From Prochlorococcus sp. AG-402-B05 (GTDB lineage: Bacteria; Cyanobacteriota; Cyanobacteriia; PCC-6307; Cyanobiaceae): 64,000 bases of DNA. The DNA is taken from NCBI GenBank assembly GCA_003279635.1, contig QCHK01000009.1, positions 1-64,000 on the forward strand, written 5' to 3'. Below the pieces are notes generated by a model, which worked only from the letters and a program-made list of their open reading frames with translations, made no database searches and was not told where the DNA came from. The translations under genes and the position numbers were made by a program. This document shows positions 21,873-34,614 of the stretch, piece by piece (positions within the stretch are counted from its first letter, which is position 1; each line of letters begins with the position of its first letter).

Positions 21873-22811
21873 TCATGCAGAAGTTCTACTTTGTGGGATA
21901 GAAATTCCAATTCTCTCAAGAGCTTCAATAACTTCGTCAGCAGATTTAGAACCGAAGTTCTTAATTTCCAATAAATCCTCATAACTGAAACCCATCAAGT
22001 CTGAAACAGAATTCACCTGGGCTCGTTTTAGGCAATTGTAAGCTCTTACAGATAAGTTTAACTCCTCGAGGGGGATTTGGGCCTCTGCCGCAGGTTCTGG
22101 CTCTTCAGGAATCTCTTCTACCATTGAAACAGTGGCAAGAGGTTGAAAAAGTTCGATTAATTGATTAGCAGCTTCCGCTAAAGCATCGTCTGGAGAGGTG
22201 GATCCATCTGTGACCAACTCCATTTTTAATCTTTCTCTAGTTGATCCCCCCTCAGCCACAGCAGTTTCATCAATAGTAAAATTAACTCTATTTATAGGCA
22301 TAAATACAGCATCTATTTGAAGCAAATCAATTGCGCTTGTCTCCTCATTTCTTCTATCAACCGGTCGATATCCAACACCTCTTTCTACATGTATTTCTAG
22401 TTCTAGGTTATGCCCCTCCTGAACTGTTGCTATTGGACGATCACCATCAACAACTTCAACTTGAGATGAGAACTGAATATCCTTTGCTTTAACATCAGCT
22501 GGACCTGTTACAACAAGTCTTCCTATCTCAAGCTCTTGACTACGACTGTCAACTGAAATTTGTTTGCAATTCAGAAGTATGTCTAGCACATCTTCTCTTA
22601 CACCAGGAATTGTTGCATATTCATGATTCACACCTGCAATCCTGACAGCAGTAACTGCACTGCCTTCGAGTCCGCCCATCAACACTCTGCGTAGAGAATT
22701 ACCCAAAGTTGTTGCTTGACCTCTTTCAAGAGGTCCGATTAGGAAGACGCCTGTTTGGGAGCGATCATTAGAAACTTGATGGTCGATCCTGTCTATCTGG
22801 TATTGCAACAC
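21873..22811 (-). CDS. rpoA: RNA polymerase alpha subunit
   Basis: [36 protein letters not shown]; alpha-[26 protein letters not shown]. Confidence 0.98.
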   Translation of the reverse strand: MLQYQIDRIDHQVSNDRSQTGVFLIGPLERGQATTLGNSLRRVLMGGLEGSAVTAVRIAGVNHEYATIPGVREDVLDILLNCKQISVDSRSQELEIGRLVVTGPADVKAKDIQFSSQVEVVDGDRPIATVQEGHNLELEIHVERGVGYRPVDRRNEETSAIDLLQIDAVFMPINRVNFTIDETAVAEGGSTRERLKMELVTDGSTSPDDALAEAANQLIELFQPLATVSMVEEIPEEPEPAAEAQIPLEELNLSVRAYNCLKRAQVNSVSDLMGFSYEDLLEIKNFGSKSADEVIEALERIGISIPQSRTSA

Positions 22812-22861
22812 GGTCTAATGCGATGTGGAAAAAAGGAAAAGTTCACTTAAGTGAGTAGATT

Positions 22862-23254
22862 TTAAACGCGTCTGCGCTTAGGTCTCCTGCAACCGTTATG
22901 AGGAAGAGGAGTTACATCCCTGATCAAAGTAATTTCAAGACCAGCTACTTGCAACGCTCTTATTGCGGTTTCACGACCTGAGCCTGGTCCTCGAACAAGA
23001 ACTTCTATTTGACGCATTCCTTGCTCTAGTGCCCTTCGGGCTGCAAGTTCGGCAGCGGTCTGAGCAGCAAAAGGAGTCCCTTTTCGAGCTCCTTTAAATC
23101 CGCTTGCTCCTGCTGATGACCAGGAAATGACTTCACCAGAAGTGTCAGTAATTGAGACAATGGTGTTATTGAAGGTACTTTGAATATGCACAACTCCATT
23201 TGGAACGTTGCGCTTTGACTTCTTAGAACCGGATTTCTTTGAGGTTGTAGCCAT
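22862..23254 (-). CDS. rpsK: 30S ribosomal protein S11
   Basis: [50 protein letters not shown]. Confidence 0.98.
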   Translation of the reverse strand: MATTSKKSGSKKSKRNVPNGVVHIQSTFNNTIVSITDTSGEVISWSSAGASGFKGARKGTPFAAQTAAELAARRALEQGMRQIEVLVRGPGSGRETAIRALQVAGLEITLIRDVTPLPHNGCRRPKRRRV

Positions 23255-23318
23255 TAGGCTGAGCTTTTATTTAAAAAGATTTAGTAAATTACCAATTGGT
23301 AAGAAAAGTCTTAAGAAA

Positions 23319-23684
23319 TTATTTCTTTCTTCCTGCAACAGTTTTTCTCGCTCCTCTCCTTGTGCGAGCGTTAGTTCTTGTTCGTTGTCCACGAACAGGA
23401 AGGCTCATTCGATGCCTACGTCCGCGGACACATCCAATATCTTGGAGTCGTTTAAGCGCCATTCCTTCTTGGCGCCTCAAGTCTCCTTCCAGAGTGAAGT
23501 CTTCAGTAACAACTCTGAGCTTCTGAATATCACTATCGTCTAAATCCTTTACACGAATATCAGGATTAACACCTGATTTTTCAAGGATAGCTTGGGCTCT
23601 GGTTAAACCAATGCCGTAAATGTAAGTAAGGGCAACTTCTACCCGCTTTTCGCGAGGTATATCGATGCCTGAAATCCGTGCCAC
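23319..23684 (-). CDS. rpsM: 30S ribosomal protein S13
   Basis: [34 protein letters not shown]. Confidence 0.98.
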   Translation of the reverse strand: MARISGIDIPREKRVEVALTYIYGIGLTRAQAILEKSGVNPDIRVKDLDDSDIQKLRVVTEDFTLEGDLRRQEGMALKRLQDIGCVRGRRHRMSLPVRGQRTRTNARTRRGARKTVAGRKK

Positions 23685-23796
23685 TTAGGGATAAATCGAA
23701 GAGGACAATGAAAATCATCATAATTTAATGATGACAGTTATTGAAAAAAGCAAACGAAAAAATTTAAACGTTTAAGACTTCTTCAAAAGTCAGGAA

Positions 23797-23913
23797 TCAG
23801 CCCTGACGCTGCTTGTTACGAGGCCTTTTCTTGTTGATCACATAGATTCGGCCTCTACGCCTCACGATCTGATCGTCAGGACTAATTTTTTTGACTGAGG
23901 ATCTAACCTTCAT
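23797..23913 (-). CDS. rpmJ: 50S ribosomal protein L36 (small ORF, absent from ORF track)
   Basis: Translation by eye: [38 protein letters not shown]. Confidence 0.96.
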
Positions 23914-23957
23914 TTGGTGAGACTCTCCTATTTCCAAACTATAACTTTACTACATCG

Positions 23958-24506
23958 TCAGCCTAAAGATTTCTCAATGCATGAAAAAACAACATCTATG
24001 TCAGCATTACCTTCTATCTCTTCAAGAATACCTTGCTTCTTATACAGATCAATTAGTGGAGAGGTTTTTTCTCTGTATATTTTCAGTCTGTTAGTTATTA
24101 CTTCTTCATTGTCATCCTGCCTTCCTCTTTCTACAAGCCTTTTAATTAAATAATGGTCAGCAACTTTTATTAAGATGACACCTTCTAAAGGTTGATTAAT
24201 TTTTTCTAAAAGATTTTTTAGAGAATTAGCCTGATTGACATTTCTAGGGAAACCATCCAGCAACCAACCCTCATTAATATTTACCAATCTCCCTTCAACA
24301 ATTGAGAGAACTAATTCATCACTCACTAATTCTCCTTTATTCATAATCTCAGCAGCTTTGATACCTAAAGCGGATCCAGAGGAGACCTCATCTCTAAGTA
24401 AATCACCAGTTGAAAGATGAACTAGTCCGTATTTTTTGCAAAAAAGATTTGCTTGTGTCCCTTTACCCGCTCCAGGAGGGCCAAGAAATAGTAATTTGTT
24501 TTTCAT
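23958..24506 (-). CDS. adk: Adenylate kinase
   Basis: LLFLGPPGAGKGTQANLFCKKYGLVHLSTGDLLR; LLDGFPRNVNQA. Confidence 0.97.
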   Translation of the reverse strand: MKNKLLFLGPPGAGKGTQANLFCKKYGLVHLSTGDLLRDEVSSGSALGIKAAEIMNKGELVSDELVLSIVEGRLVNINEGWLLDGFPRNVNQANSLKNLLEKINQPLEGVILIKVADHYLIKRLVERGRQDDNEEVITNRLKIYREKTSPLIDLYKKQGILEEIEGNADIDVVFSCIEKSLG

Positions 24507-24530
24507 TTAGATAAAATCATAGTAAAAATT

Positions 24531-25850
24531 TTATTGTCGTACTAATCCTTCATATCTTTGAGAAATGACATAAGTCTGAATCTGTTTAGAAGTATCAATA
24601 GCCACTCCTACTAAGATCAATAGTGAAGTTGCCCCAAGCCCTTGAAAAGTTTGAACATTAGTTGCTCTCTCTACTGCAGCAGGGACAATAGCAACTGAAC
24701 CAAGAAATAATCCACCAAGCAAAGTAAGGCGATTTTGAACACCTGAAAGGTAATTAGAAGTAGCACCTCCAGGTCTTACGCCTGGAATTGCAACACCACC
24801 CTTCTTTAAATTAGAGGCTATATCTAATGGATTAATTGTTAGAGAAGCATAAAAGTAAGCAAAACCTAAAATTAATGCAAAAAAGGTAATTGCATATGGC
24901 CATGGGTTGGATGAACCGGGATTAAGTGAACTCGCAGCCTTAATCAGTAAAGGGTTTTGAGTGAAATTTGCGATTGTTATTGGGAGAAATATTAATGCAG
25001 AAGCAAAAATTATGGGCATAACGCCACCAGCATTTAACTTTAGAGGTAAATAACTTTGCCTACTTGGCAAAAGGGCTCCTCCACCCATTTGGCTTTTTGC
25101 ACTCACTATGGGAATCCTTCTAGCACCTTCTTGAACAAAAATAATACCCACAATGGTAATTAAAAAAACTATCAAAAGAATGATTATCCCCAGAACATCC
25201 GCTCGATCTCCAGTTTGAGCTTTTTCAATAGTAGAGCTAAGTGCCTTGGGCAAAGTAGCAACAATATTCAAAAAAATAACTAATGAAGCACCTTGGCCTA
25301 TCCCTTTTTCAGTAATGATCTCACTAAGCCACATAACTATCATCGATCCAGTAACTAATGCCAGTGATGTTTGAATAACAAATGCATTTTCGCTAAGACC
25401 TGCGACCGCATACTGACGAAGAATCAAAGCAAAAACCGTGCTTTGAACCAATCCCCACCCCAAAGCGACGTATCTAGTGATTTGAGCAATTTTCCTTCTT
25501 CCTGCCTCTCCTTCATTTTTCTGCAAATCTTCCAATTGTGGTAAAGATGCAGTAAGCAATTGAATAATTATTGACGCATTAATAAATGGAAGAATACCTA
25601 GTGCGAAAATACCTAAAGTTGAGATTCCACCTCCTGTAAAAATATCAAGAAATCCAATCAATTGGCCCCCCTGATCTATAAAAGTTTTAAAAGCCTCTCT
25701 ATCTATTCCAGGCATCGGAATATATATTCCTAATCTAACAATTAGCAATAAACCTAGGGTCGTAAAGACTCTTCCCCTAAGTTCCTCATTGCTGAAAAGC
25801 TGAGTGATTACTTCACCTGCACTTGGGTTACGACCACGACTTATTAACAT
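24531..25850 (-). CDS. secY: Preprotein translocase subunit SecY
   Basis: 439 aa; IYIPMPGIDREAF, QLEDLQKNEGEAGRRKIAQITRY, QSYLPLKLNAGGVMPIIFASAL. Confidence 0.98.
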   Translation of the reverse strand: MLISRGRNPSAGEVITQLFSNEELRGRVFTTLGLLLIVRLGIYIPMPGIDREAFKTFIDQGGQLIGFLDIFTGGGISTLGIFALGILPFINASIIIQLLTASLPQLEDLQKNEGEAGRRKIAQITRYVALGWGLVQSTVFALILRQYAVAGLSENAFVIQTSLALVTGSMIVMWLSEIITEKGIGQGASLVIFLNIVATLPKALSSTIEKAQTGDRADVLGIIILLIVFLITIVGIIFVQEGARRIPIVSAKSQMGGGALLPSRQSYLPLKLNAGGVMPIIFASALIFLPITIANFTQNPLLIKAASSLNPGSSNPWPYAITFFALILGFAYFYASLTINPLDIASNLKKGGVAIPGVRPGGATSNYLSGVQNRLTLLGGLFLGSVAIVPAAVERATNVQTFQGLGATSLLILVGVAIDTSKQIQTYVISQRYEGLVRQ

Positions 25851-25910
25851 TTAATAAGGATAATTTATTAGAGGCTAGCGTATAAAACTAAATTTTCGAG
25901 ATAAAGAAAC

Positions 25911-26363
25911 TTAGTTATATAGCTCACATGAACCCCCAACTTCTTCAATTTTCTTTTTAGCTGATGTTGTAAACGCTGCAGCTTGAACAGTTAATTTTAC
26001 TTCTAATTTCCCATTACCAAGGATTTTTAGAGGATTTTTTGGCTTAGTCAAAATACCCTCCTTGACCAATAAATCAAGGTTAACTACAGTCCCATCTTTT
26101 AATGCATTCAACCTAGAAACATTGAGGACAGTAAAATTTTTCTGGTTAACAATTGGGAAATGCTTTAGTTTTGGAATTCGTCTGTATAAAGGCATCTGAC
26201 CACCCTCAAACCCTGGGCGAGTAGGTCTTCCTGATCTAGATTTTTGCCCCCTCATACCAAAACCGCAACTAGCCCCTTGGCCAGCAGCTATACCTCGACC
26301 TTTACGCATTTTTTTACGTCTAGATCCTTTATTTGATTGAAGAGATTCTAATTTAATAGTCAT
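25911..26363 (-). CDS. rplO: 50S ribosomal protein L15
   Basis: [49 protein letters not shown]. Confidence 0.97.
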   Translation of the reverse strand: MTIKLESLQSNKGSRRKKMRKGRGIAAGQGASCGFGMRGQKSRSGRPTRPGFEGGQMPLYRRIPKLKHFPIVNQKNFTVLNVSRLNALKDGTVVNLDLLVKEGILTKPKNPLKILGNGKLEVKLTVQAAAFTTSAKKKIEEVGGSCELYN

Positions 26364-26368
26364 GATTT

Positions 26369-26995
26369 TCAGGAATAAATCTGCTCAAGTGAAATACCAC
26401 GCTCTTTTGCTGTGGCTTTATGAGTTCTTAACTCACTTAAAGCAACCATTGCAGCACGAGCATTATTAAGAGGGGTCTTACTGCCTAATCGCTTTGCAAG
26501 TACATTCTTAATTCCAGCCAACTCTAAAACAGTACGAATTGACCCCCCAGCAATTACGCCTGTTCCAGGAGCTGCAGGACGAATCAACACACTTGCCGAT
26601 CCATCTCTACCGTTAGAGAGAGTTGGAATCGAATTATTTCGAGTTAAAGGCACACGAACTAAATGTTTTTTGCCGTCAGCAACTCCTTTACGAACGGCAC
26701 CAATAACATCTCCAGCTTTCCCTACACCAACGCCAACTTGTCCTTTTTCATTGCCTACTACAACTATTGCTCTAAAACTCATTTTCTTTCCACCTTTGAC
26801 TGTTTTAGAAACCCTTCTAATTTGGACAACTCTTTCTTGCCATTCAGAATCTCTTTCTTGACCTCTTCTATCTCTTCTTCCACCGCGTTTGTCACCACGG
26901 TTGCGACGATTTTCTTGCCTCCCATCTGCCGCAGGAGGGGCATCTGATGATCCAGAAGTTTTTTTATTTGGGGACTGGTTTTTAGAGTTTGTCAT
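26369..26995 (-). CDS. rpsE: 30S ribosomal protein S5
   Basis: [49 protein letters not shown]. Confidence 0.97.
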   Translation of the reverse strand: MTNSKNQSPNKKTSGSSDAPPAADGRQENRRNRGDKRGGRRDRRGQERDSEWQERVVQIRRVSKTVKGGKKMSFRAIVVVGNEKGQVGVGVGKAGDVIGAVRKGVADGKKHLVRVPLTRNNSIPTLSNGRDGSASVLIRPAAPGTGVIAGGSIRTVLELAGIKNVLAKRLGSKTPLNNARAAMVALSELRTHKATAKERGISLEQIYS

Positions 26996-27009
26996 TATTA
27001 AAGCAATGA

Positions 27010-27378
27010 TTAAAAGTTCAAGCCTGCCACTCTGGCAGCATCGGCTAGAGCTTTAACCCTGCCATGGTAGATGTTCCCACCTCTATCAAAGATAACTTGT
27101 TTGATGCCTTTTGATAAAGCTTTTTTCGCAACAAGTTCTCCTACTGCTGTAGAAGCATCACAACTTCCAGCATTAACTTTTAAAGAAGCTTTCAAGTCTT
27201 TATCAAGAGTTGATGCTGCACATATAGTGTTTTGAGCATCATCATCTATTATTTGAGCATAGATGTGGTTATTAGAACGAAAAACAGCAAGTCTTGGTCG
27301 AGATTCTGTTCCGCTTAAGTTTCTCCTCAAGCGTTTATGTCGTTTTTGGGTCTGTTGTTTTCTAGAAAGTTTTGACAT
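27010..27378 (-). CDS. rplR: 50S ribosomal protein L18
   Basis: [57 protein letters not shown]-like. Confidence 0.97.
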   Translation of the reverse strand: MSKLSRKQQTQKRHKRLRRNLSGTESRPRLAVFRSNNHIYAQIIDDDAQNTICAASTLDKDLKASLKVNAGSCDASTAVGELVAKKALSKGIKQVIFDRGGNIYHGRVKALADAARVAGLNF

Positions 27379-27410
27379 GGCTAAAAATTTTTAAAGACAA
27401 ATAAACAAGA

Positions 27411-27950
27411 TTAAGTTTTACCAGACTTACCAGCTTTTCTGATTATTTGTTCTCCTTCATATTTGATTCCTTTGCCTTTATATGGTTCTGGGGGCCTGAT
27501 TGCTCTTATTTTGGCAGCTTCATTCCCAACTAATTCTTTATCGGGTCCAGTTACAATTACATTTGTATTATTTTCAACTTTAAAAGTTATGCCTTCTGGA
27601 GGAACAACCTCAACTGGATGACTGTAACCGGCACTAACAACAAGAGTTTTTCCTTTTACTTGGGCTCTTGATCCAACACCAACAATCTCAAGTTTTTTTG
27701 TAAAACCATTACTCACTCCCTCAACCATATTGGCAACTAGAGATCTACACAGCCCATGCATTTCCCTAGACTGTCTCTTTTCATTTATGGGTTTAACCAA
27801 AATAAAGTTTTCTTCTTTGCTTAGGCTTACCCCATTAGGAAGAGTTCGTTGCAGCTCCCCTTTTGGACCTTTTACAGTTATGGAAAGCCCTTCAAGTTTT
27901 ACATCTACCTTTTCAGGAAGGGAGATTGGTTTTTTTCCAGTACGAGACAT
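27411..27950 (-). CDS. rplF: 50S ribosomal protein L6 (start placed at MSRTGKKP)
   Basis: [58 protein letters not shown]. Confidence 0.97.
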   Translation of the reverse strand: MSRTGKKPISLPEKVDVKLEGLSITVKGPKGELQRTLPNGVSLSKEENFILVKPINEKRQSREMHGLCRSLVANMVEGVSNGFTKKLEIVGVGSRAQVKGKTLVVSAGYSHPVEVVPPEGITFKVENNTNVIVTGPDKELVGNEAAKIRAIRPPEPYKGKGIKYEGEQIIRKAGKSGKT

Positions 27951-27967
27951 AATAGATACCTGATCAA

Positions 27968-28369
27968 TCAACAGACGTAGCAGAGGACTTCTCCTCCAAC
28001 ACCTTGCTTGCGAGCATCACGATCACTCATGACACCGTTAGAGGTAGAAATTATTGCTATTCCAAGACCCCCTAAAACTTTTGGTAATCCTCGAGTATTT
28101 TTATAAATCCTTAAACCAGGCTTACTGACTCGCTGCATTGAACGAATAATTGGTGAGCGATGCTTCCCAGTATATTTCAATCCAAGAATGAGCTGCTTCC
28201 GAAAGCCTTCTCCTTCTTCATTGATTTCTGCAATAAATCCCTCACGTTGAAGAACCTTAGCGATGCTAAGAGACATTCTTGAAGCAGGGACTTTGGTTTT
28301 TTCATGACGTTTTTCACTCGCATTTCGTATGCGAGTGAGCATGTCTGAAATTGGATCGTGGTTGGCCAT
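27968..28369 (-). CDS. rpsH: 30S ribosomal protein S8
   Basis: [46 protein letters not shown]. Confidence 0.98.
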   Translation of the reverse strand: MANHDPISDMLTRIRNASEKRHEKTKVPASRMSLSIAKVLQREGFIAEINEEGEGFRKQLILGLKYTGKHRSPIIRSMQRVSKPGLRIYKNTRGLPKVLGGLGIAIISTSNGVMSDRDARKQGVGGEVLCYVC

Positions 28370-28388
28370 AGTATTTAGCTAATCAAAG

Positions 28389-28928
28389 TCATTTTTTACG
28401 GAAGGGCATTCCCATTTCACTTAGAAGAGCCTTACCTTGTTCATCAGAGGAAGCACTGGTCACAATTGTGATATCCATACCTCTAATGGTGTCGACTTTG
28501 TCAAAAGTAATCTCAGGGAAAATAAGTTGCTCTTTTACTCCAATGGTGTAATTCCCTCGGCCATCAAAGCTTTTTGGACTCACACCACGAAAATCTCTGA
28601 TTCTTGGAAGTGCCAGATTTATGAACCTTTCCAAGAATGCATACATGCGATCACCTCTAAGAGTGACTGCGCAACCTATAGGCATTCCTTGTCTGATCTT
28701 AAAAGTAGCAATTGCTTTCTTAGCCCTTGTCACAAGAGCCTTTTGCCCCGAGATTGTTGCCATTTCATTTAGAGAGGCCTCTAAAGCTTTTGAATTCGTT
28801 GCTGCTTCACCAAGACCTCTATTTAAAGTGACTTTCTGCACCTTAGGAACTTGATGAACATTTTTTAGACCAAGATCTTTTAAAAGCTTTGGTCTAATTG
28901 TCTCTCGGTAACGGGTTTTTAGTGACAT
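28389..28928 (-). CDS. rplE: 50S ribosomal protein L5
   Basis: [65 protein letters not shown]. Confidence 0.98.
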   Translation of the reverse strand: MSLKTRYRETIRPKLLKDLGLKNVHQVPKVQKVTLNRGLGEAATNSKALEASLNEMATISGQKALVTRAKKAIATFKIRQGMPIGCAVTLRGDRMYAFLERFINLALPRIRDFRGVSPKSFDGRGNYTIGVKEQLIFPEITFDKVDTIRGMDITIVTSASSDEQGKALLSEMGMPFRKK

Positions 28929-29017
28929 TGTTGGAAAAAAGTTAATTCTGGTCTTGGTCAGAATTCAATTGGGAAAAGAAAGTCTGCTTTGGTTAATTCA
29001 GACAAAGAAATAGAGAA

Positions 29018-29374
29018 TTAATCAATTAATTCGCCAGTCTTTTTTAATCGTCGTTTCTTTGATCCGTCTTTATCTACAAAAATCTCAACCTTACTAGCAA
29101 CTTTTTCTTTAGTTGAGTAGATCATTACATTTGAGGCATGTAAGGAAAATTCTTTGGTTTCTATTCGACCAGTTTCTCCTTCCTGTGATGGTTTTAGATG
29201 CTTTGTTTTTTGATTAATTCCTTGAACTAAAACTCTATTTTCATAGGGAAGTGTTTTTAGGACTTCACCGGTTTTACCCTTGTCCTTTCCAGAAATAATC
29301 TGAACTGTATCTCCTTTACGGATCTTCATTTTGGTCCGATCAGAAGAAGCTTTGGTTTTGTTAATTGCTGGCAT
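29018..29374 (-). CDS. rplX: 50S ribosomal protein L24
   Basis: [38 protein letters not shown]. Confidence 0.96.
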   Translation of the reverse strand: MPAINKTKASSDRTKMKIRKGDTVQIISGKDKGKTGEVLKTLPYENRVLVQGINQKTKHLKPSQEGETGRIETKEFSLHASNVMIYSTKEKVASKVEIFVDKDGSKKRRLKKTGELID

Positions 29375-29376
29375 GA

Positions 29377-29742
29377 CTAAATAACCTCCGGGGCTAAAGA
29401 GACAATTTTAGTAAAATTACGCTCTCTTAATTCTCGTGCGACGGGACCAAATACCCTAGTGCCTTTTGGGTTTTGATCATCATTGATAAGAACAGCAGCG
29501 TTGTCATCAAAGCGAATTGAATTTCCAGTCTCTCTACGCATTGTGGCTCTAGTACGAACAACAACCGCTTTAACGACATCTGATTTTTTTACTCCCATAT
29601 TTGGCATCGCATCTTTAACAGCAGCAACAATTACATCGCCTACATGGGCATAACGGCGATTAGAACCTAAGACCCTTATACATTGCAAACGCTTGGCACC
29701 ACTATTATCTGCAACGGTTAAGTATGTTTCTTGCTGAATCAT
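29377..29742 (-). CDS. rplN: 50S ribosomal protein L14
   Basis: [45 protein letters not shown]. Confidence 0.98.
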   Translation of the reverse strand: MIQQETYLTVADNSGAKRLQCIRVLGSNRRYAHVGDVIVAAVKDAMPNMGVKKSDVVKAVVVRTRATMRRETGNSIRFDDNAAVLINDDQNPKGTRVFGPVARELRERNFTKIVSLAPEVI

Positions 29743-30005
29743 TTTGCAGCCTCCTTAGATTTCATACCCTGAACGAGAACATCTATAACCGTCCATCGTT
29801 TGTGAGCGCTGATAGGAGGAGACTCTTTAATCCGAACTCTGTCTCCCACTTTGCAATGGTTTTCTGCATCATGGGCTTTATATCTAGTGGTACGACTAAT
29901 AATTTTTTGGTAGATAGGATGTGGAAATCTGTTTTCAACAGCCACAACTACTGTTTTTTGCATTTTGTCACTGACAACAGTGCCAACCATTTCTTTAAGT
30001 GCCAT
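29739..30005 (-). CDS. rpsQ: 30S ribosomal protein S17
   Basis: [44 protein letters not shown]. Confidence 0.97.
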   Translation of the reverse strand: MALKEMVGTVVSDKMQKTVVVAVENRFPHPIYQKIISRTTRYKAHDAENHCKVGDRVRIKESPPISAHKRWTVIDVLVQGMKSKEAAK

Positions 30006-30015
30006 AACTAAAAAA

Positions 30016-30228
30016 TCAAGATGATGTGTTGGAGCGGCTCCGCTCGTTAGAAACCGTTAAAAGTTGAGCCAATTCGCTTCGTGCCTCTTTGAAACGGTGA
30101 GTTTTAGCTAGCTGTCTAGTTGCTTGCTTAAAACGAAGATCAAAAAGTTCTTTACGAAGATTTTGAATCTTGTCTGATATCTCGGAATCAGAGAGATTCC
30201 GTACATCTTTCGTAGTTGTTTTGCTCAT
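30016..30228 (-). CDS. rpmC: 50S ribosomal protein L29
   Basis: [42 protein letters not shown]. Confidence 0.96.
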   Translation of the reverse strand: MSKTTTKDVRNLSDSEISDKIQNLRKELFDLRFKQATRQLAKTHRFKEARSELAQLLTVSNERSRSNTSS

Positions 30229-30710
30229 GTTGATGACTCCGAATGATCTGCTGTAACTGGCGTTTTAGCAGATTTATAATTTCCCTTATTGAGATCTTCC
30301 TCTATGGAAATAAATTTTGTTTTTACAGGCAACTTGTATTGAGCAAGACGCATTGCCTCTTTTGCAATTGCCTCTGTAATGTCTTCTCCGCCCATTTCAA
30401 ACAAGATTCGACCAGGTTTGACAACTGCAACCCAAAATTCTGGATTACCTTTACCAGACCCCATTCTTGTTTCAGCAGGTCTCATAGTAACTGGCTTATC
30501 GGGGAAAATACGAATCCAAATCTGTCCTCCCCTTTTTACATAACGAGTCATAGCTCGTCGACTTGCCTCAATTTGTCTTGATGTGACCCATCCACAGTCT
30601 TGAGCTTGTAATGCAAACTGACCAAAAGCGATTTTGTTACCTCTAGTAGCAACTCCGCGCATACGGCCTCTTTGTTGTTTGCGAAATTTGGTTCTTTTTG
30701 GGCTAAGCAT
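30225..30710 (-). CDS. rplP: 50S ribosomal protein L16
   Basis: [62 protein letters not shown]. Confidence 0.98.
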   Translation of the reverse strand: MLSPKRTKFRKQQRGRMRGVATRGNKIAFGQFALQAQDCGWVTSRQIEASRRAMTRYVKRGGQIWIRIFPDKPVTMRPAETRMGSGKGNPEFWVAVVKPGRILFEMGGEDITEAIAKEAMRLAQYKLPVKTKFISIEEDLNKGNYKSAKTPVTADHSESST

Positions 30711-30722
30711 GATTAAAACTCC

Positions 30723-31457
30723 TTATTTACCTTCATTGGAACGATCCTCAAATTGTGGAGGCCGTCGATTTCCCCTAGTGCGTCGAGGAGAAGATCCGAC
30801 TGGTAAGGGTTGTTCTTCTTTAGGAAGAACTTCGCCTTTAAAAACCCATACTTTGATTCCTAAAACGCCATAGGTTGTAGTAGCAACTTTGGTTGCATAA
30901 TCTATTTCTGCTCTCAAAGTGTGGAGAGGAACTCTCCCTTCACGTGTCCATTCAGAACGTGCTATTTCAGCACCATTCAACCTTCCACCAACTTGTATTT
31001 TCAGACCTAAAACACCAGCTCTTTGAGCTCTTTGAACAGCCATTCGAATTGTTCTTCTAAAAGCAACACGCTTTTCAAGTTGCTGCGCAATATATTCAGC
31101 GAGAAGATAAGCATCAGCATCAACTTTTTCTACTTCAACCACATTTATGCGGACTTGTCTATTTCTATCACCAATTGTTTTTTGAATACCCGATCTGAGT
31201 TCTTCAATCCCACTTCCTTGCCTACCAACAATTACTCCAGGCCTAGCAGTTTTCAATTCAACCTCAAGTTGATCTGCTTTGCGGGCAATCAATACATCAC
31301 TTATGCCTGCTGCTCCATATTTTTTCTTGATGAAGGTACGGATCCGATCATCTTCTTGCAGCAATAAGGGATAAGTTTTACTTGGTGCGTACCATTTAGA
31401 ACGATGTTCTTGGGTGATGCCAAGCCTAATTCCGGTAGGGTGAATTTTATGTCCCAT
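30723..31457 (-). CDS. rpsC: 30S ribosomal protein S3
   Basis: [47 protein letters not shown]. Confidence 0.98.
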   Translation of the reverse strand: MGHKIHPTGIRLGITQEHRSKWYAPSKTYPLLLQEDDRIRTFIKKKYGAAGISDVLIARKADQLEVELKTARPGVIVGRQGSGIEELRSGIQKTIGDRNRQVRINVVEVEKVDADAYLLAEYIAQQLEKRVAFRRTIRMAVQRAQRAGVLGLKIQVGGRLNGAEIARSEWTREGRVPLHTLRAEIDYATKVATTTYGVLGIKVWVFKGEVLPKEEQPLPVGSSPRRTRGNRRPPQFEDRSNEGK

Positions 31458-31837
31458 CAGTCTGAGTCCTCAGAATTGGTTGATTGAGTGGCCGAAACAG
31501 CAATGCTGATGTGGCACGTCTGCTTTTTAATAGCAAATGCTCTGCCTTGAGCTCTAGGCCGATAACGCTTCATTGGTGGGCCCATGTCAGCCGTAGCAGT
31601 AGAAATCATCAAAGAAGAAGGATCAAGTCCAAGATTGTTTTCTGCATTAGCAACAGCTGATCTCAATACCTTTGTTATTGGCTCAGTTGATCGATAAGGC
31701 ATGAATTCAAGCATAATTAACGCATCCCTGTAAGTTCTTCCTCTTATTTGATCAAGAACACGTCGTACTTTTGAAGCAGATCCGCGGATGTAACGACCAT
31801 GAGCTTGAGCTGTCGTTTTAGTAGATAAGGTAGTCAT
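31457..31837 (-). CDS. rplV: 50S ribosomal protein L22
   Basis: [63 protein letters not shown]. Confidence 0.97.
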   Translation of the reverse strand: MTTLSTKTTAQAHGRYIRGSASKVRRVLDQIRGRTYRDALIMLEFMPYRSTEPITKVLRSAVANAENNLGLDPSSLMISTATADMGPPMKRYRPRAQGRAFAIKKQTCHISIAVSATQSTNSEDSD

Positions 31838-31839
31838 GA

Positions 31840-32115
31840 TTAGCGTGCTCCTTTTTTATCTCTGATGTGACCTCTGTAGGTTCGAGTTGGGGCAAACTCA
31901 CCTAACTTGTGTCCAACCATTTGCTCAGTTATAAAAACAGGTATGTGGCTCTTTCCATTGTGAACAGCAATTGTGTGGCCAATCATCAATGGCAGAATTG
32001 TTGAAGCTCTTGACCATGTTTTGATGACAGTTTTATCGTCATTAGAATTTTGCTTCTCGATTTTACGAAGCAAACTGTCTGAAATAAATGGCCCTTTTTT
32101 GAGTGAACGTCCCAT
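31840..32115 (-). CDS. rpsS: 30S ribosomal protein S19
   Basis: [55 protein letters not shown]. Confidence 0.98.
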   Translation of the reverse strand: MGRSLKKGPFISDSLLRKIEKQNSNDDKTVIKTWSRASTILPLMIGHTIAVHNGKSHIPVFITEQMVGHKLGEFAPTRTYRGHIRDKKGAR

Positions 32116-32150
32116 AACGGTTTAAAAAAATTGGTGAAGAAAGATAGAAA

Positions 32151-33014
32151 TCATGAATCGCGACCTCCTCTACTCCGTTTAGATACTTTGCGTCGCTTTC
32201 GAAGTACGTACTTATTACTTGGCTTATTCTTCTTCCTAGTTTTCAAGCCAAGAGCAGCTTTACCCCAAGGGGTTACAGGACCAGCACGCCCAACAGGGGC
32301 TTTTCCCTCTCCACCTCCATGAGGGTGATCACATGGATTCATGACACTTCCTCTAACTTGAGGTCGTCTTCCAAGCCATCTTCTTCTTCCAGCTTTTCCA
32401 AGGCTCGTATTTCTAATTTCTGAATTACCAACCTCTCCAAGTGTGGCGTAGCATTCTTTTCTAACTAAACGAACTTCAGTTGAAGGTAATTTCAATGCAA
32501 CATAATCTCCTTCTTTAGCCATGACTTGGGCACTAGCTCCAGCTGTACGAACCATCTGTCCGCCTCGACCTGGATACAGTTCAACACAATGAACGCTCGA
32601 ACCTAAAGGCATTGAAGAAAGTGGTAGAGCATTACCAGTTTCAATTGGTGCATCTGGACCTGAAATAACTTCTTGCCCAACTGTTATGTCCGCAGGTGCA
32701 AGTATGTATCTCTTTTCACCATCAGAGTAGAAAAGTAGAGCAAGTCTTGCATTCCGATGTGGGTCATAATGTATTGCCGCAACTTTGGCCAATACACCAT
32801 GCTTATTTCGACGAAAATCAACAATCCGATATAACCTTTTGTGCCCTCCTCCTCTATGTCGACAAGTAATTACTCCTCTATTGTTGCGCCCTTTTTTTCG
32901 ATGTTTAGATACGACAAGTGAGCGTTCAGGTTTACTGGATGTAACTTCACTAAAGTCAGTCACGACTCTTGAACGAGTACCTGGTGTGTAAGGTTTGAAA
33001 CTTCTTATTGCCAT
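32151..33014 (-). CDS. rplB: 50S ribosomal protein L2
   Basis: [66 protein letters not shown]. Confidence 0.98.
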   Translation of the reverse strand: MAIRSFKPYTPGTRSRVVTDFSEVTSSKPERSLVVSKHRKKGRNNRGVITCRHRGGGHKRLYRIVDFRRNKHGVLAKVAAIHYDPHRNARLALLFYSDGEKRYILAPADITVGQEVISGPDAPIETGNALPLSSMPLGSSVHCVELYPGRGGQMVRTAGASAQVMAKEGDYVALKLPSTEVRLVRKECYATLGEVGNSEIRNTSLGKAGRRRWLGRRPQVRGSVMNPCDHPHGGGEGKAPVGRAGPVTPWGKAALGLKTRKKNKPSNKYVLRKRRKVSKRSRGGRDS

Positions 33015-33018
33015 TGTT

Positions 33019-33330
33019 TTAAGCCTCCTCTGATTCTGGGAACAACTGTATAGAGTTGCCTTCTGCTAGGCGGACCACAGCCTTCTTCACTTGAGGTCTC
33101 TTTCCTGAAAACCTGCCAACTCGCCTGCTTTTTCTTGGAGGATTCATGGTACTGATTCCAAGAACCTTGACATCAAACATTTTTTCTACAGCAGCTTTTA
33201 TGTCAGGCTTAGCTGCCCTTGGATCGACTTCAAAAGTGTACTGATTTAAATCCAAAGCTTTTGTAGCCTTCTCAGTTATCAAAGGACGCTTAATCACATC
33301 AGTAAGTCGTTTATCAAAAAATTTAGTCAT
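33019..33330 (-). CDS. rplW: 50S ribosomal protein L23
   Basis: [52 protein letters not shown]. Confidence 0.97.
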   Translation of the reverse strand: MTKFFDKRLTDVIKRPLITEKATKALDLNQYTFEVDPRAAKPDIKAAVEKMFDVKVLGISTMNPPRKSRRVGRFSGKRPQVKKAVVRLAEGNSIQLFPESEEA

Positions 33331-33961
33331 TACCATAGACCTCCTTGATGGTTGATAATGCGTCTTCGCCTATTACCAAAGAATTGGCATTGAGAAGATC
33401 AAACACATTTAATTGATCAGCAGAGATAAGCTTTACTTTCTCTAAATTTTTAATTGAGCGCTTTATAATTTCTGATGGTTTATTGAGAATAATAAGAATT
33501 TTCCCATTAGAATCAATTCCTACTCGCTTAAGTAGAGCAACAATTTCACTTGTTTTAGGAACCTCAAGCTTTGAACCGAAGTCTTTGATTATTTTTGCGT
33601 CTGAAATTCTACCCATTAGAGCAGTACGAAGAGCTAGTCTTCGTTCCTTCCTATTCATTTCCAAGTTATATTTACGAGGCTTAGGGCCAAATATAATTCC
33701 ACCTCCTGGTCGAAGAGGAGTTCTAATGGAGCCTTGTCTTGCTCTACCAGTACCCTTTTGCTTGTAGGGTTTTCGCCCACCTCCTCGAACCTCAGACCTA
33801 GTCAAAGTGCTTGCAGTCCCTTGACGGCTGTGAGCCTGTTGACGCAAAACAGCACGATGTAATAAATCTGCAGCCGAGGATTCCTTTGCAGTCTTCAAAT
33901 CAATTGATGATTCTCCAGCCTCTTTTCCTTGCCAATCAAGAACAGTACAATTAGTCATCAC
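33323..33961 (-). CDS. rplD: 50S ribosomal protein L4
   Basis: [57 protein letters not shown]. Confidence 0.97.
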   Translation of the reverse strand: MMTNCTVLDWQGKEAGESSIDLKTAKESSAADLLHRAVLRQQAHSRQGTASTLTRSEVRGGGRKPYKQKGTGRARQGSIRTPLRPGGGIIFGPKPRKYNLEMNRKERRLALRTALMGRISDAKIIKDFGSKLEVPKTSEIVALLKRVGIDSNGKILIILNKPSEIIKRSIKNLEKVKLISADQLNVFDLLNANSLVIGEDALSTIKEVYGND

Positions 33962-34614
33962 TTACCTCCTTGCTGGGTAGAGACGCCAACTCTGTTGGCT
34001 GGTCTTATGTTTAAAAGAGATCCTGGCTTCCCTGGAACGGATCCTTTTACTACCAATAAATTGTGATTTGTATCTATCTTTAGAATTTCGAGTCCTCTGG
34101 TAGTGACTTTTTTACCACCCATACGACCAGCCATCCTTTTACCAGGGTAAACACGACCTGGAGTTGTTCCAGCTCCTATTGAACCAGGCAATCGATGATT
34201 CTTTGAACCGTGACTCATAGGACCTCGGCTAAAACCATGTCGCTTTTGATAACCAGCAAATCCTCTACCCATAGTGTCACCACTAACATCAACTTTTTGA
34301 CCTTTTTCGAAATCATCAACGGTTATTGAAGCTCCAAGTTCAAATTCACTAGAATTTTCTACTCGGTACTCTCGAAGATGACGTAAAAGGTCATTTCCTG
34401 ATTTAGCAAGGTGACCTTTTGAAGGTTTGTTAATCAGTTTTTCACGAATTAACTGAAAGCCTATCTGTACAGAGGAATAGCCATCCGTATCAGCAGATTT
34501 CAATTGAGTGATTCGACAGGGACCCGCTTCGATCAAAGTGACTGGAACGGCTCTGCCTTGATCATCGAAGAGTTGGGACATACCCAACTTCTTACCTAAG
34601 ATTCCTAAAGACAT
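33958..34614 (-). CDS. rplC: 50S ribosomal protein L3
   Basis: [90 protein letters not shown]. Confidence 0.98.
   Translation of the reverse strand: MSLGILGKKLGMSQLFDDQGRAVPVTLIEAGPCRITQLKSADTDGYSSVQIGFQLIREKLINKPSKGHLAKSGNDLLRHLREYRVENSSEFELGASITVDDFEKGQKVDVSGDTMGRGFAGYQKRHGFSRGPMSHGSKNHRLPGSIGAGTTPGRVYPGKRMAGRMGGKKVTTRGLEILKIDTNHNLLVVKGSVPGKPGSLLNIRPANRVGVSTQQGGK

Noticed and set aside
27730-27963. Plus-strand ORFs antisense to ribosomal protein genes (e.g. 27730-27963, 28437-28772, 31023-31367)
   Set aside because: Antisense to universally conserved ribosomal genes; no independent coding signal.
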